Source of the DNA: an uncultured Dechloromonas sp.
GTDB taxonomy: Bacteria > Pseudomonadota > Gammaproteobacteria > Burkholderiales > Rhodocyclaceae
Assembly (NCBI GenBank): GCA_937996725.1
Contig: CALKUR010000019.1
Span: 1-9,439 of the forward strand
Direction of reading: 5' to 3'
DNA: 9,439 nt
Part shown: one piece after another, positions 9,228 through 9,439 of the stretch
How the letters are laid out: every line of letters starts with the position of its first letter
Numbering within the stretch: the stretch's first letter is position 1
Program-made: the position numbers and the translations under genes
Notes under the pieces: generated by a model
Databases searched by the model: none
Told to the model about the DNA's origin: nothing
Seen by the model: the letters and a program-made list of their open reading frames with translations, nothing else

Positions 9228-9408
9228 ATGAGCAAGTATACAGTGTTTTCGTTGTCTAAGGGTAAGGACGCATACATCGGTTTGACGCAAGATATCAATA
9301 AGCGTATTAGCCGCATGCGCTACAATTCACAAACAATTCATGGTAGTGATTACTTCTTGTCACTCAATGAACGAATCCGCGACCTCGGTGGCATCGATGC
9401 AATGTCTT
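9228..9408 (+). CDS. GIY-YIG nuclease, N-terminal fragment cut by the contig end
   Basis: The first residues, YTVFSLSKGKDAYIGLTQDINKRISRM, fit the start of a GIY-YIG domain: a V-F strand in place of GIY, then Y16-I-G18 and a likely catalytic Arg at R26 (NKRISRM). The following S40-DYF and NERIRDLGG agree with the helix after it. The metal-binding Glu and any DNA-binding part are missing. The apparent TAG stop at 9408-9410 is made from one phage T and the AG of the sequencing adapter, so the real gene continues beyond the window. AAGGTG lies about 7 nt before the ATG, 1 nt after the previous stop. Confidence 0.75.
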
Positions 9409-9439
9409 AGATCGGAAGAGCACACGTCTGAACTCCAGT
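9409..9439 (+). other. Illumina TruSeq adapter sequence
   Basis: From AGATCGGAAGAGCACACG to the end the bases equal the standard Illumina TruSeq Read 1 adapter over all 31 positions. It is not phage DNA and shows the contig was built from untrimmed reads at this edge. Confidence 0.97.

Overview
The window looks like an early/accessory stretch of a tailed bacteriophage genome, probably of a Gram-negative host. The evidence is the dense packing of very small genes of phage-only type, two complete antisense homing-endonuclease-like genes plus the start of a third, strong Shine-Dalgarno sites, and a long series of sigma70-type promoters. No structural, replication or lysis gene is present, so phage family and host cannot be fixed. 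The last 31 bases (9409-9439) are Illumina TruSeq adapter, so the right edge is an assembly artefact and the last gene is cut.

Layout. 1-763: a small hypothetical gene and a convergent NUMOD3-type endonuclease-like gene sharing a CTAG stop tetranucleotide. 764-1832: about 1.07 kb without a credible gene. It holds two copies of a CCCCGTCTTAAACT repeat, inverted repeats, a cluster of AAAAGTG iteron-like repeats and promoters on both strands; I read it as a control or possibly origin region. 1833-7916: a rightward module of 14 small genes, mostly one gene per promoter, with one four-gene coupled operon (2748-3341), two two-gene units (6266-6963 and 7372-7916) and an antisense GIY-YIG homing endonuclease (4811-5533). 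Most promoters sit in a recurring intergenic cassette: a GTCAAC left arm, a stem-loop whose right arm carries the -35 hexamer, a -10 of the GATAATTGA or TATAAT type, then CATC and a short AACAAAGGAG leader. 7917-8595: a further promoter, a T7-like promoter match, a leader peptide, a third copy of the CCCCGTC repeat, a 64-codon gene, a possible terminator and three degenerate 48-bp AT-rich repeats. 8596-9408: a coupled rightward group (uORF, two hypothetical genes, truncated GIY-YIG gene) with more T-ending codons than the middle module.

How it works together (inference): host RNA polymerase would fire many near-identical promoters at once and give short mRNAs with almost the same 5' leader, a typical arrangement for host-takeover genes. 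Two proteins (4165-4584 and 7509-7916) share a C-terminal domain ending in TYYY behind basic tails and probably bind nucleic acid; a 44-residue helix-turn-helix peptide (7372-7506) may be a regulator. Most other products are conserved phage hypotheticals with no function I can assign. The most interesting signals are the stem-loop/promoter cassettes, including two copies with different but compensating stems, and the repeat families bracketing the module.
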